The notes below the pieces were generated by a model. The model made no database searches, had not been told where the DNA came from, and was given only the letters and a program-made list of their open reading frames with translations. A DNA stretch of 64,000 nucleotides, taken from positions 248,001 to 312,000 of the forward strand of contig CM018603.1 in assembly GCA_009192285.1 (NCBI GenBank), read 5' to 3'. This stretch comes from Morchella semilibera. Its lineage: Eukaryota > Ascomycota > Pezizomycetes > Pezizales > Morchellaceae. Of this stretch, positions 34,754-46,020 are shown piece after piece. Position 1 is the stretch's first letter. Each line of letters begins with the position of its first letter. Made by a program: the position numbers and the translations under genes.

Positions 34754-36912
34754 TGAGGTCAAAATCTCAATGATCATTAAGAACTCACAGGCGATCCTGT
34801 AGTTTCTGTCTGCTCTCAGTAAGAGGCACAACCCACAGCTTTATAGGCAGAGCAGTGCCTCCCCCAGCCCCGAAATACCTTCCGTATTTCTTTCCCCTCA
34901 CCCAAACTCTCTATCAATCGGTCAGGGCCATCTTCCGGAGCGCGGTTACATGGGGAGTTTTTTTTTTTTAGGCAGAAAGTAGTACCAATGTACTCATTAG
35001 ATACGTCTTTCCGGGAACAAAAACTTGGAATAGATAAAACCAGGCAATCCCATAATCTTTTGCTAGCGGAAAGACGGGCGGTAATACACCGAGGAACCAA
35101 GCTATGAGACTAGTGAAGAGTGGTTGTGGGGTAAATTCTACCTTGATCGACAGACGTTACATCAAGGACCCGAAAGCAGCCACATCCGCCGTGCCAAGTT
35201 ATGAGAGACCAGGGTTTAGCGATAGGCTGAATCAAAGTGATCGTACTCTCATACCCGGAAATACCACAACTAATATTATTGTCCGGGAACTCCCCGCGCG
35301 AGTGCCTCTTACATGTGCTTAATTATGCTATTCGGGTAGCCAGGTGCCCGATACGCTTAAAAACAAATACTGCATACATGTACTAGTACACACGTACGTT
35401 GTAAGTGCCAAGTATCTGAGCATTCATCTATACCCAGCCTACAGGGAACCTTAGCTACAAAGTCAGTCGAAATCGAAACTCATGGCCTGAGACCAGCGTT
35501 TTCAAGGCTGGCATGATCCCATATACGTGTATATATATTGTTTTTATAAGTACATACACTCTGGTACTTTAGCTGGTTGAGCTGCATGTGCCTCCCAAAA
35601 ATACAAGTACATGTAGTTGCACTGCTAGAGCTCAATGTGAATGGTACATACATAATGTAATTTTAGCTCGAATTAAGTTGATATAGGCCATGATGAAGCT
35701 AGAATTGCGGGGGATAAGAGGTAGGATATACTCCGTACCCCGGCGGAGCCGGGATGAGGACCGGGATTGCCCCCTGGGGTAGTATATTATCGCAACCAAC
35801 TGCGAAGGCTCTAGCTTCGAGCAAATAAAGCACGCCGATCTTTCGTAAAAAGAAGCTCGCTACATCGTGTAATTATCTGGGAATAGCCTATATAGGGGTT
35901 GGAAATCTTGTTGGTTTGAGTAATCTAATACCTTAATTTATAGGTATTTGATAATAGATCATTAGTCTCGCACCATACTGCAAAGGGTCCATGTAGGTTG
36001 GTGACGAGGGTTGTGTGGGCTGTGCTCTAGCGGAGTACATACATGTATTTAACGCAAGGGGCCCGGCTGTTTATCGCGGTAGTAAATTAAAAGAAACGCT
36101 CAACTTTTGTGTCAATTGAGACTTCATGTATTATACGCATATTTTGTAGTAAATGTCGAATCTTTTGAAACCTATAAACACTGACTGATAGAGGGTGCAG
36201 TGTATACTATCTGGGTGTCTACATGTAAGAGTACTTCATGGAGTAGAGTATATGGCCTAGGTGTTGTCGTCAAATTTACCCCAAGGGCCTGACTTAAGTA
36301 CTACGGTGTCAAGGGTAAGTGAGTAGGACGTAGCAACGCAAACCGCACCGCCGCGTTCTACTCACTTGCTACAGTGGACGACTCAATTGCAGGACTACAT
36401 GTGTGCTACATGTAGCTATAGTACATGGCCATGGTGCATGTGTATATATACATATATGTATATATTGTACATATGTATTAAGCGTTTGAGTGACCACTTT
36501 TTGGATTAAGACACATTCGGAAGCGTTTTCCTTTACCCTTGGCATTACTTCACTTATTTTGCCGACGATTATTTGGCAAAATTCACCAATCATGCCAAGT
36601 CTTTGTACCGGAGATCTCCGTGTGGTTGAGTCACTGTCGAATTTCCAATGAGGCTCAACTCCTGGTTCAGGTGCGGTCATGCCCCGCCTTTCTTTGTTTT
36701 TAAGGCTCTCCATTTTGCAGTGATGCGTTGATGCGGTCGCAGATGAGGCGATGTATGTTGTTGGAATCGATGAGGCTGGAACAGGCTGAAGTTTGTTCAT
36801 CTCCCCTCTTCCTCCACTAGTTCTGCCACAGTTACTACTAACAAACCAACCTCTATTTGAATATTACGAGGCCCTAATACACATAATTCCGCTATCCGAG
36901 TTCGTTACTATG
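34754..36912. other. Long intergenic spacer rich in TACATGTA palindromes
   Basis: About 2.2 kb upstream of the beta-galactosidase and of the second F-box gene (divergent). Five TACATGTA sites lie at 35375, 35608, 36040, 36220 and 36407. A 55-bp hairpin repeat is at 36314-36372 and a TATATA-rich palindromic stretch near 36440-36475. No gene supported. Confidence 0.65.
36314..36372. repeat. Small hairpin-forming repeat (copy 2)
   Basis: Arms AAGTGAGTAGGACG (36317-36330) and CGTTCTACTCACTT (36354-36367) are near-perfect inverted repeats around a loop containing AAACCGCACCGCCG. That loop core and left arm also occur near 27510. Too short to classify. Confidence 0.6.
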
Positions 36913-38949
36913 TCCTACACTCCTGTTTTCAGTAGTGGTGCTTCACTTGGCAGTCTTCCAACGGAGATCTCGTATGTCTTCCCGGAGCTTTTCTTCACGT
37001 CGCTTGCTGATGAAGATGGCGGAGAAGTGAGCAGATTTACGCCTATCTCACTACCACACAACTGGCCTATCTCGCCACAGTGAGTAAAGCGATTTATGCT
37101 TCTGTTCAATCACCTCTGTACCGGCATGCAACTGTCAGCTCCTTTAAAAAGCTTCAAAGTTTCGTCAAGACCTTGAACGGCGCCGCTACACTTGATACCT
37201 GGGGCGATGGAATAAGTAAGAATATTGTGAGTCTATGCATTTCACTAGATCCAAATGAGGGAGCGGTGGGGCCAACGGCCAGCGTACTTAGCAGGCTGAT
37301 CAACGTTATTGGAAGGTATTTCCCCCCAATTCTGCATTTATAACAAATGTCGGGGTTTCAAACCCTCTACGATTCTGGATTTCTTAACAGATCTGTACTA
37401 CCTTGCAACAATCTCTAATCATAACCCAATATGCATTACGTGATTCAAAGTTGACATGTTGGTTCAGGTACTGCCCTACTGCCAGGATTACCCTTGAAAT
37501 TAGGAACGGCTCTTGTGATGCTCAACCAATCTGTTCTTTCGAGCGGGCTACTTTCAATAACGTCAGTCGTCTAATCCTTCATGTGGGTAATGTTGTCCCC
37601 GGCGTTGGGGATCATGCAAACTCCGGCGGCCCATCAGCTGCGTCCCGCGCTCAGGTTATCCCTGCTCGCCGTTTCCCTATGAACGACTATAGCAATGTAG
37701 CCCGGGGGGTCTGTGGACCAAATAGAGAGTTTTGGTCCGGTATCTTCAACTGGCAGAGCTTTCCAGGTTTAAAAGAAGTGGAGATTAGACATAAAAATTG
37801 GGCAGGAAGGTCAGGTGGTAGTACATGGTGCGCAGAACCTATAGCTTTCGGCGTGGGGGATTTGAAGGGTCTTGACAATATCACGAATCTTATCGTCGAC
37901 TCAGCCCCCGAGCTTAATGATTCAGTCCTCATTAGTGCCTTGGGCTTTGCGCACCAGCTAAAGGTTTTGGAGCTGTGTAATATCAGTGGCCTAAGCTATG
38001 AAGGTGACATAGTCTCTCTAATATAATATGCAGAGGGCTTTTGTTAACTAAATTGCCGTGCCTTCATGTTTTTAGCTTTGTCAAAGCTTCTGCCGCACGC
38101 CCTGCCGAATTTGACGCATTTTACCCTCGAAATAGCCTCCAACCATGGCCCCTCAATCATGGCTAGGCGTCAGTTGGAAAGCTACGATCCGTCATCCCAA
38201 TCTCCATCGCCCCCGCATCTCTGCCCTCTCTTTAGACAATTTGCCAAAGACCTTCAATATTTGAATCTTAGGGCACCATACATTTGCCGCGATCTTTTCT
38301 TGGATGAACTGGAGAAATCCAAACTTGAGGAGGTTGGTGTTAGAGCAGATATTGGTGGAGAGGCTGGTGCACCACTTCTCTCAAATAGCGGAGAGGAGGT
38401 GAGAGTAGATACCATAGCCATTAAGGAAATAATCAAAACGTCCAGAAGAAAAATGTCAGAATTTAGATTTAAGGCAGCAGTGAGCGAGGCTCTTAAGAAA
38501 AAAGGAGTGAAGCATGGCGACAAAAAGTACGAAGTCGCAATTACCGGAGCCGAGTACGAAGAAGAGCAAAAAAGAATCAAGAGAGCGAGGAAAATCAACG
38601 AACAGAAGTGGGCTAGGAAGGTCAGAGTCTCACAGGGAATGTGTAGAGGGGGTGAGTGTTGGGCTGAGATGGGAATACTTGCATCACTTGAGGAGGAGGG
38701 CGTAAATTGGCTTCTCGGAAGTACGAGTACAAATCTTACTTGTTCTAAATTGTCCCCTATTGTTTAAAGTGGAGAGTTACAGAAGCTAACAGGGAGATAG
38801 ATGAGGTCCTTGGGATTGCGGCTAGGTGTGCCTATGGTCAGGTTGACATCGAACAAAAATACGAAGATGCATTCCCAGATTTTATACCAGCTCAGACGAG
38901 CCCCGTATACAACAGAAATTACGGCCATGATTATAATGATGACTTATGA
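36913..38949 (+). CDS. F-box / leucine-rich-repeat-like protein
   Basis: Second F-box gene in the window. Exon 1 (36913-36971) ends in SLGSLPTEI. Intron 36972-37027 (GTATGT donor, TTGCTGAT branch) joins it to EQIYAYLTTTQLAYLATVSK AIYASVQSPLYRH, a clean F-box. Exon 3 begins at 37391 or close by (QSLIITQYALRDSKLTCWF); its upstream donor is not resolved (candidates 37284 or 37305). Intron 38004-38075 precedes a leucine-rich part (LPHALPNLTHFTLEI, DLQYLNLRAPYICRDLFLDE). Exon 4 continues into a Lys/Arg-rich helical stretch. Intron 38702-38769 then leads to a last exon starting WRVTEANREIDEVLGIAARC and ending NYGHDYNDDL at 38949. It is likely an SCF substrate receptor; the target is unknown. Confidence 0.7.
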
Positions 38950-39802
38950 GAGGTATAATATGAACACTCGGTACATCATTTAAAGCTAGGGGACTGTTTT
39001 TTTTTGCGGGGATATTCTTTGGTTAGCTGGACTTCGGGAGAGATATTACGTTTGTGTTTTTTTTCTTTCTTACAAGACTGGTCCCTTGGGTTGTATCGAC
39101 TGGGAGACTCACGTACGGGTCAACCTAAACCAATTAGATGTTGGCCTAGCCCTAAATGTAGCTCATGTACCTGTGTTGTACCGAAAGTAACCTATAAGGT
39201 TATCACTTCTTTTACTTTACGTCCCGAGCGGTTGCTATAATAAAATTCTATTCACATTCGCGCACATACATACATGTACATGTTCAATATGGTTCTTTAA
39301 GCGCCCTTCTAAGTTAACCACCAACCCGCATCCGGAATGGTGCCACCCTATGTTAAGCATCCGACACCTCGCTTGATACATGTAGTTATGCAGGGTGTGC
39401 AGGGGCCACAGCTCCAGTCAGTCCTGGTGAAACAGGAAGACCCCGGAAATGACGTCGAGACCTCAACAAACTTCTTCAAAATATTCGTGCTCACCCCATC
39501 AAGGCGCTTCTTTCCGTTTCATCAATCTTTCGCGACTCCGGAGTTTAGTTTCCCTTACCGCTAGGTTAACAGCTATCTGCTACTATTTTGGTTCGCACCC
39601 ACAAGCACTAGATACCTCCCCACTTTGTTACATGGTTGTGGTGAAGAGTAACGAGCCTTATAAGAAGAAACAGTTCAACCATCTCCTTTTGAAAATGTAA
39701 GCAGGTCTTCAACTCTAATTTTCTACTTCACTATCGCATCAGGAGAATCCTTTAATCCCTTCTAATTACCCAAAATCTACATCTTTATAATTTCCCACGA
39801 AA
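38950..39802. other. Intergenic spacer
   Basis: About 0.85 kb upstream of the Pil1-like gene. It contains TACATGTA at 39271 and 39377. The short open frames at 39337-39700 have no recognisable features. Confidence 0.6.
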
Positions 39803-40870
39803 ATGGCCATTCCCCCACCTCCTTACAGCACCCGAAAGTCTCCCACAATCCCCGCTGACCCAACCCTTTTAAGGCACCGCACCCTCTCAACACGATCTAA
39901 ACAACCTCCGGCCCGTAGCTCTCCTTCTCCTGCCCCCCCTCTGCGGCGAAAAGTATCCCTCTTTGCATCCCTTCGTGCTTCAACACGTCCTGATCTATCC
40001 CGTCGCCTGTTCCGCCTCATAAAATCAGAAAAACATGTCATCACAGCCCATAACACCGCTGCACATGAACGTCAATGCATTGCGACCCAGCTTTCTGAGT
40101 GGGGAGAGTCAACGGGCGATGATGCTGTGTCTGAACTTTCTGATAAACTCGGCGTTATTCTGGCTGAAATCGGAGGTCTAGAAGAGGGTTTTGCAGCAAA
40201 CCTAGAAAACTGTAGAACGGTATTAAAGACTATTAGGAATACCGAGAGCAGTGTCGGGCCTAGTAGGGAGAATAGAGCCAGGATCTTAGAGGATATAAGA
40301 AGATTGGAGTACAAGGAACCAAACTCGCCAAGACTGGCTATACTGGAGCAAGAGCTAGTCCGAGCAGAGGCCGAGAATTTGGTCGCGGAAGCACAGCTCA
40401 CAAACATCACAAGGTCAAAACTAAAAGAAGCTTATGTGAGGCATCTTTCGGCGGTAGTAGAGCGGGCCGAGAAACAGGCAATACTAGCACGGCACGGGAG
40501 GAGGTTGCTTGAACTTCTCAACGACGAACCTGTTGTTCCAGGAGATGTACATGAACCTTTTGAGCGCGAGGGGGAAGCTCGGCAGATTCTAAACGACGCA
40601 GAACAAGAGCTTCGACAGTGGACATCAGATATCGATGAACAACCTCTTGCCCAGCAAATAACTAGCCCCTCATCTGCCCTTGTACAACAGGAAACAACAC
40701 CCCAGATTACAGATGTTCATCCGGCACATCGAGGGGTACATCCTGCTCTGAGAAATGGAACCTCAACGGCGGAAGATTTTGCACCAGTTACATATGGGAG
40801 TGCGTATAATGACCCACCGTATCCTATCAGCGAAGAAGAGAGGGCGGCGAGAACAATGATTGCGGTTTAA
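39803..40870 (+). CDS. Eisosome protein, Pil1/Lsp1-like BAR-domain paralogue
   Basis: Single-exon gene, 355 residues. The family forms half-pipe lattices beneath plasma-membrane furrows (eisosomes). The Pil1/Lsp1 BAR fold is recognisable from PDLSRRLFRLIKSEKHVITA (about 54-73), LSEWGESTGDD, VSELSDKLGVILAEIGGLEE, the conserved PNSPRLAILEQELVRAEAE followed by LVAEAQLTNITRSKLKEAY, and a late ARHGRRLLELLNDEPVVPG. The N-terminal 50 residues are Pro/Ser/Arg-rich and basic, suiting membrane binding. Residues beyond about 285 are disordered. It is clearly diverged from the main Pil1 protein (for example KEPNSPRLAI in place of KDPNSPK) and lacks introns, so a paralogue is more likely than the core eisosome gene. 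Confidence 0.85.
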   Translation: MAIPPPPYSTRKSPTIPADPTLLRHRTLSTRSKQPPARSSPSPAPPLRRKVSLFASLRASTRPDLSRRLFRLIKSEKHVITAHNTAAHERQCIATQLSEWGESTGDDAVSELSDKLGVILAEIGGLEEGFAANLENCRTVLKTIRNTESSVGPSRENRARILEDIRRLEYKEPNSPRLAILEQELVRAEAENLVAEAQLTNITRSKLKEAYVRHLSAVVERAEKQAILARHGRRLLELLNDEPVVPGDVHEPFEREGEARQILNDAEQELRQWTSDIDEQPLAQQITSPSSALVQQETTPQITDVHPAHRGVHPALRNGTSTAEDFAPVTYGSAYNDPPYPISEEERAARTMIAV

Positions 40871-42408
40871 ATGGAATCATGGATTCATGGGGTTTTAAAC
40901 ACCTTCTTATTTGTTTATTATTTTATTCTTTGGAGTTTGGATTAGATGCAGTGGTTGATGGAATTGTTGGTAGGATACATGGTTGGGGCATTCCTTCCTT
41001 TTAGCTATGATGTAGCACACAGAGGACTGTAATTTTCTTCATTTTGTGTCACGCGGTTTTACGAATGATAGCAAACTCAACTTTAGAGTTTATCTGGAGA
41101 AACCATGCTTCTATGTACATGCTCTGATAAAAATCAGCATTTTGAAAATTACAGTGAAGCCCAGACATATACACTGTTTTAATTGCCTAGTATAGATACT
41201 AGACATTATAATACAGTGATTACTTGTATATACGATGAGCTGGCTGTATGTATATATACATGCATAGTCTCGTGCCCATCCCCTACGGACAGCTTGCTGT
41301 TCCTGAAAGGGGGTCGTGGACAGCCTAGCATCTAACAGTAGATTTAATCACCTACATGTAGTTACATATGGTCTCGATCCCAACTTTCAAGCGGAATATT
41401 GGTTCAATAAGTGTGATCAACTTATCCTTGCTGGATATGATTTAGGAGATGCAGGCACATGTATATCATATATCATCTACGTTCGGTATTTCCTAGCTTC
41501 ATAACTAATCACTCGGAAATACATGTTGACACAATTTCAAGTTTTATCCTATTTCTTTTTTAATGTGGCTACATGATATATGTACACATACACCCACCTT
41601 CGGTAAGATATACCGAACGAGAAAATGGGTACAACCACTATTATATGACTATGGAGTACCCAACCAGTACTATAAGAAGAATATTTACTATATAATTACA
41701 AGTACAGTACGGCCTCCGGCCGCCCGCTGTAGTCAGTAAATGAGATACCCACATAGATTTTATATTAGCTAAAGCCAGGTAGGAGAGGAGTAACTATATA
41801 TATATACTGTCTAATCTATTTATGTTGATCTATCGTAAAAGACGTGGTTGTTTATTTCTCAAGTTCTTGAAGGTTCAAGAGTGGTATATGAGCTTATATA
41901 GCTGGTTGTGAGTGTTTGTCCTTCCATGTCACCTCCCTTCCCAGCGCTACTCTTCCGGGAGTAGTTCTTTGTCTGTTTACGGTATACTACTGCCCAACCT
42001 ATTTACGTTGATCAATGGTCAAAACCTCATATCTTAGTTCTTATTTCTCAATAGAGTGCTCCTTGCTCGCATGGTTGTTTGTCCTTTCCCGGCATTCCTC
42101 TAGCTCTTTGTCCGTTTACGTACATAACCAATAAAAATGCTTCGTTATTACGTACAACGAAGAATATTCCTGTGTGCTCTAGTAGATCACTAGAGATACA
42201 CCCAGACTTATATAATGTGGGTACATCTAACACCTTCTGCAGATCTTTCTCTAGCTAAATTAAATCTAAGAAGACAGGTTAAATGTATCTATACTGCCAC
42301 GTATTTTCAAATACATTCTATTAACTACATGCAAACATCGTCTGCGATATATCCAGCCTCCATACCTATATTTTTCTTTCGTCTAAACCCGCAAGTATAA
42401 AGCATCCG
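40871..42408. other. Intergenic spacer
   Basis: About 1.5 kb, AT-rich, with several TATA-rich and ACATGTA-like motifs (TACATGTA at 41353). No gene supported. Confidence 0.6.
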
Positions 42409-43641
42409 ATGGATTTGGATTTGGATTTGGAACTGGACATATTTGTTCCTTTGGTGGTGCAGCATGATACCCCGACTGGCCACCAGAGAGCCAGAGATGT
42501 TTTCCACCCTCAAACCGATGCCTTACCATTTCCAAGGTCACCAGTACTCCTACCTTCAGGGTCACCAGTACTCCTACCTTCAGGGTCACCAGTACTCCTA
42601 CCTTCAGGGTCACCAGTACTCTTACCTTCAGGATCACCAGTACTCCTACCCTCAGGGTCACCAGTACTCCTACCTTCAGGATCACCAGTACTCCTACCTT
42701 CAGGGCCACCAGTACTCCTACCTTCAGAACCGACATCATTGCCCCTTCAAAAGGGATCCGAGCACGGCAGCTATGAAAGCTCGATACAATCTGTGACTGA
42801 TACCCTCTATCTACGGGTACGCCCAGATCCTCAGAGTCCTTTGAAGCGGATCATAACCACATTCCTCTCCGCCAACGAAGAAGAGGAACCCAACCTTCCT
42901 GCTCAGAGACTGTGGGATATAGAGCAACGCAGGCAGCACGAGATGGGCCCAGAAAAGTTTAGGACACATACGTTTATGATGCCGCCCTTGAATAGCCTCG
43001 AAAAGGAAACACTCCTTATTGTGGAGTTCGTAGACTCGGGCTGGAGGTTTAAGTATGAGAACTGCAGCGGGGTGTCACAATGGAGTTTTCAGCCCATGCT
43101 CGGTGGAGTGAGCTATTGGCGCGGTGCGGACCGTGACATGGGGAACCTGTATGGGTTTAAACCAAGGAAGCATGACTTTTTCGCCGGGCCCTTAGTGCCG
43201 GTAACGCTGAGGATGTATCGATATCTCACGGCTCTGCTGGAATTGAGGGATCCATTGATGGTATGTGATGAGGCGGAGGAGATGCATGAGCACTATCCCA
43301 TCAAGATCGCGTTGAGCAAGGATGTACTAGAGAAGCCAGAGTTCACGAAGCATCTGGCGTGTGGGAACATGCCGGTTACGATGGTGTTTGAGGTTCTGGC
43401 GGATGCATATGAACATCAAACAGGGCTTGAGCTGTGCAGGCTTGGCCCGGACGGTACTGTTTTAGAGGGGGGGGTAGTGACGTATACAGAGGCATGTGAA
43501 CATGGGTGGAGGGTAGACGATATGGGATTTCCAAAGGGGTTTACGGTATATCTTCTGGCATTAAATCATGAGAAAAGCAGAGGTAGTCCTATGGATACCG
43601 AAGGCCTTTCGCCTGTCGGCAGTGACATGTCTGTCGAATAG
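42409..43641 (+). CDS. Hypothetical protein with 8-residue tandem repeats
   Basis: Single frame of 410 residues, family not recognised. The N-terminus is a short Asp/Leu repeat (MDLDLDLELDIF). Eight SPVLLPSG-type repeats follow (residues about 44-107), encoded by the 24-bp minisatellite. The remaining 300 residues have balanced composition and look like a folded domain: ETLLIVEFVDSGWRFKYEN, SQWSFQPMLGGVSYWRGADR, LYGFKPRKHDFFAGPLVPVT. There is no signal peptide or membrane helix. The repeat length is a multiple of 3, so copy-number change keeps the frame. The true start might lie after the repeats, because good codon use begins near 42760. Confidence 0.6.
   Translation: MDLDLDLELDIFVPLVVQHDTPTGHQRARDVFHPQTDALPFPRSPVLLPSGSPVLLPSGSPVLLPSGSPVLLPSGSPVLLPSGSPVLLPSGSPVLLPSGPPVLLPSEPTSLPLQKGSEHGSYESSIQSVTDTLYLRVRPDPQSPLKRIITTFLSANEEEEPNLPAQRLWDIEQRRQHEMGPEKFRTHTFMMPPLNSLEKETLLIVEFVDSGWRFKYENCSGVSQWSFQPMLGGVSYWRGADRDMGNLYGFKPRKHDFFAGPLVPVTLRMYRYLTALLELRDPLMVCDEAEEMHEHYPIKIALSKDVLEKPEFTKHLACGNMPVTMVFEVLADAYEHQTGLELCRLGPDGTVLEGGVVTYTEACEHGWRVDDMGFPKGFTVYLLALNHEKSRGSPMDTEGLSPVGSDMSVE
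42538..42729. repeat. 24-bp minisatellite, 8 units, in coding sequence
   Basis: Eight head-to-tail 24-bp units with few differences (core CACCAGTACTCCTACCTTCA). The array is open in two forward frames (SPVLLPSG and GHQYSYLQ) and in one reverse frame (LKVGVLVT). The SPVLLPSG frame continues into the long downstream ORF. Confidence 0.97.
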
Positions 43642-44759
43642 ATCCTCGCTCTTTGTCGCCCTTTAAGAAAGGATTTATTTTTTATACACTGTAGCACACA
43701 CATACATTGAAGCCCAGGAGAATCTTTGGGCTTGGTAGGACTTTGAGTTCGGGGGTGTGGGGAATTCTAAGTGGATTGTTACCTAGCTATGTACCAAGGC
43801 TCATGAGATGATATTCTTATTCACAAAGCATCACTCGCATCCCTGGGTTTTTCTCCAGAGATAAAAGTTCACAAATATGTTATTACGAGGTTTGTAATAA
43901 GAGTTGATAACAATGAAACTGCCCAAAAGGCAAGCCTCCGCGCTTTGATAGGGTAATAGAAGAGGCTAGCCCAAACAGTCCCCAAAAAGTGTTATATGAG
44001 GGATACAGCCCTTTCGAAACCAAACAAACAGCAAATGTCTTTATACACGGACCTTGGCATTTGGAGGGCTAGATCGACACCGCAACTCCTTTTAATAAAC
44101 CTATGTACATAAGAGAAGCTATGGTAACAGTGGGCTTTTGTATAATGCATTACCTTCAGAGTGAAAGGCCCGAAAGCAAGCAAACGAATTCATAAAGGGC
44201 ATTCATTCACCCACGTACCCAACGTAAGTGGTCGTCGACAAGTAGTTTTCTTGAAGGGGGGGTCCCGCTGCTTAGAGGCTCTGGCTCTCCGGTATTGATA
44301 CCAGGGGGTTGATACCAATATCAAGTGCAGGACGTTGATTCAATAATATTGTCTCTATATGTATATGCTGTTTACTACCATATGTATCCAATACTTCCGC
44401 GATAGCGTATGTCTGCCTGGTGGGCGCCCATTTGATAGTCGAACATCAGCAATGACAGAACTGTCCCCCCTGGACGAGATACCAACTGGGTAGGTATTGT
44501 GGCGGCGAAACATACAACGCAAATCGAGTGACCTTCCATGACCACCGGCCATTTACCCATCCATAGAATACTGGGGATGGCCTGGGCTTCGTGTGGAAAA
44601 CACAGTGAAGTTAGGGAATGGGGCACTCGCAGTCACCAGATATCACTTGGGAAAGAGCCTCTGGCACCTTCAATATCAGTGCACCAGCACCCTCTATCTC
44701 CCCAGAAAGGGGCACAAGCACTCTGCAGGTAGACATGACATTCTGCTATCTACACCCAT
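43642..44759. other. Intergenic spacer
   Basis: About 1.1 kb. No gene, repeat or RNA signal seen. Short minus-strand frames near 44355-44626 are not supported. Confidence 0.55.
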
Positions 44760-45462
44760 ATGAACACCCCGGCCGAGAGCCCCCAGCCAGAGTCCGCAGC
44801 CCACCAAACACCAAACACTACGCATCCCGTCTCTGCAGCCCCAGGCGACAAGCCAATCCAACCACCCAGCGCCCCACCTACGCGTGGGCTACGCCCCACC
44901 CCGAAAAAGGCTCTTCCCCAGCCGCGCACCCGTTCCCTGGCCGGCGCAGTAGGTCCCGGTGCCGAAGGATGCAGAGGGGTATTGCCCCCGGAGGTAAGAG
45001 TTTGTGGGGCTGCCCGCCTCTTTGGGGTGTGTTTCTGTAGCTAGTTGTACCTGGGGGGGCTAGATCTTGGTCTTTTATATTGTGCGGGCCGGTGTGATAT
45101 ATATAGTAGCTACATAGTGTTTGGTGCCCCCGCTGGTGAGAAGTCAAGACAGAACCGCCCCGGCCCGGGTAGCCCCTACGCGCCCCAGTCTCTCAAACGC
45201 AACACCAGGGCCGACATAGCGTCCCAGGGTTATCGGTACGCACCGCACCTCCAACCGGGCGCGCACCCAGTTTCTCCCTGGCGGACGCCACAGCATCTAC
45301 ATACATACATATATAGCCATCCAATACTATCCCACTACCCCCAACACAGGTACCAGACATCGGACAGGAAAATTCGCAGGCACGCTGGAACAACATGGCG
45401 CCGGCACCGTTTGGGGGGGTATGTGGAAGTAGAGACGGGACGGAACGGTAATGAACCTGTTT
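44760..45462 (+). CDS. Possible small spliced gene, Pro/Arg-rich product (uncertain)
   Basis: An open segment from ATG 44760 (MNTPAESPQPESAAHQTPNT, Pro/Thr-rich, basic) reaches GTAAGA at 44996. A second segment, about 45118-45230, reads FGAPAGEKSRQNRPGPGSPY and RADIASQ. A third, after the acceptor CAACACAG near 45349, could end in either of two frames. Donor and acceptor signals are good, but the phase of the first junction does not close with the best donor, so the model is unproven. GC content is higher than in the flanks, which favours coding. No domain recognised. Confidence 0.3.
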
Positions 45463-46020
45463 GCCCGGAGCTTCTGGCCTGTTGGTGCTCGGTATATATT
45501 GCATAGTATATTGGTAGTCATTTACACACAGCGATGAAAACGCGGGGCGGTGACGCCGCTATGTCTTCTATCTCTGCGTAGTAGGGTGGGTAGCTCATTC
45601 TAATGGTGGGAGCGCCCGGATGCTCGGTCATGGGGTGTCACTCGGTGGCTTGATTTGGATGTTATGACGCTTGTTGCTCTCTTCTGGCTTGGGTGGTTTA
45701 ATTGGTTCAATTGCTGCTGCTACTAGAGTGGGAATGTCTGTCACTTTGGTTATGTTAAGCTTGACATGTATACCGGCACCGAGGTCTGCAGAAATCATTA
45801 TATAAAGAGTGTAAATCATCTCATTACTAAAAACTCTAATAACTAATAACACTACCCTAAGCCTAAGAAAACCACTCTTACAGAAATACCTAGAACCCAA
45901 AACCTTGCTGCCCAGAAACCTAATAACCTAATAAAGAGAAGGGATGCCAGGCCCTCTCCACAACCAACCAGAAAGAAAAAAATACCTATTGCAGCCCCCT
46001 TTCCAAAGATCAAAACCCCA
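45463..46020. other. Intergenic spacer
   Basis: About 560 bp with no supported gene; it includes the 3' flank of the Ser-rich gene. Confidence 0.55.

Noticed and set aside
35458-35515. Minus-strand stretch resembling the 3' half of a Ser-type tRNA (CTTGAAAA loop, TTTCGATTTCG)
   Set aside because: The anticodon stem closes on a 9-base loop, there is no D arm, and the acceptor ends do not pair; at best a decayed fragment.
44618-45040. 140-codon frame overlapping the uncertain 44.8 kb gene
   Set aside because: Basic, low-complexity, and in a frame that does not connect with the downstream segments.
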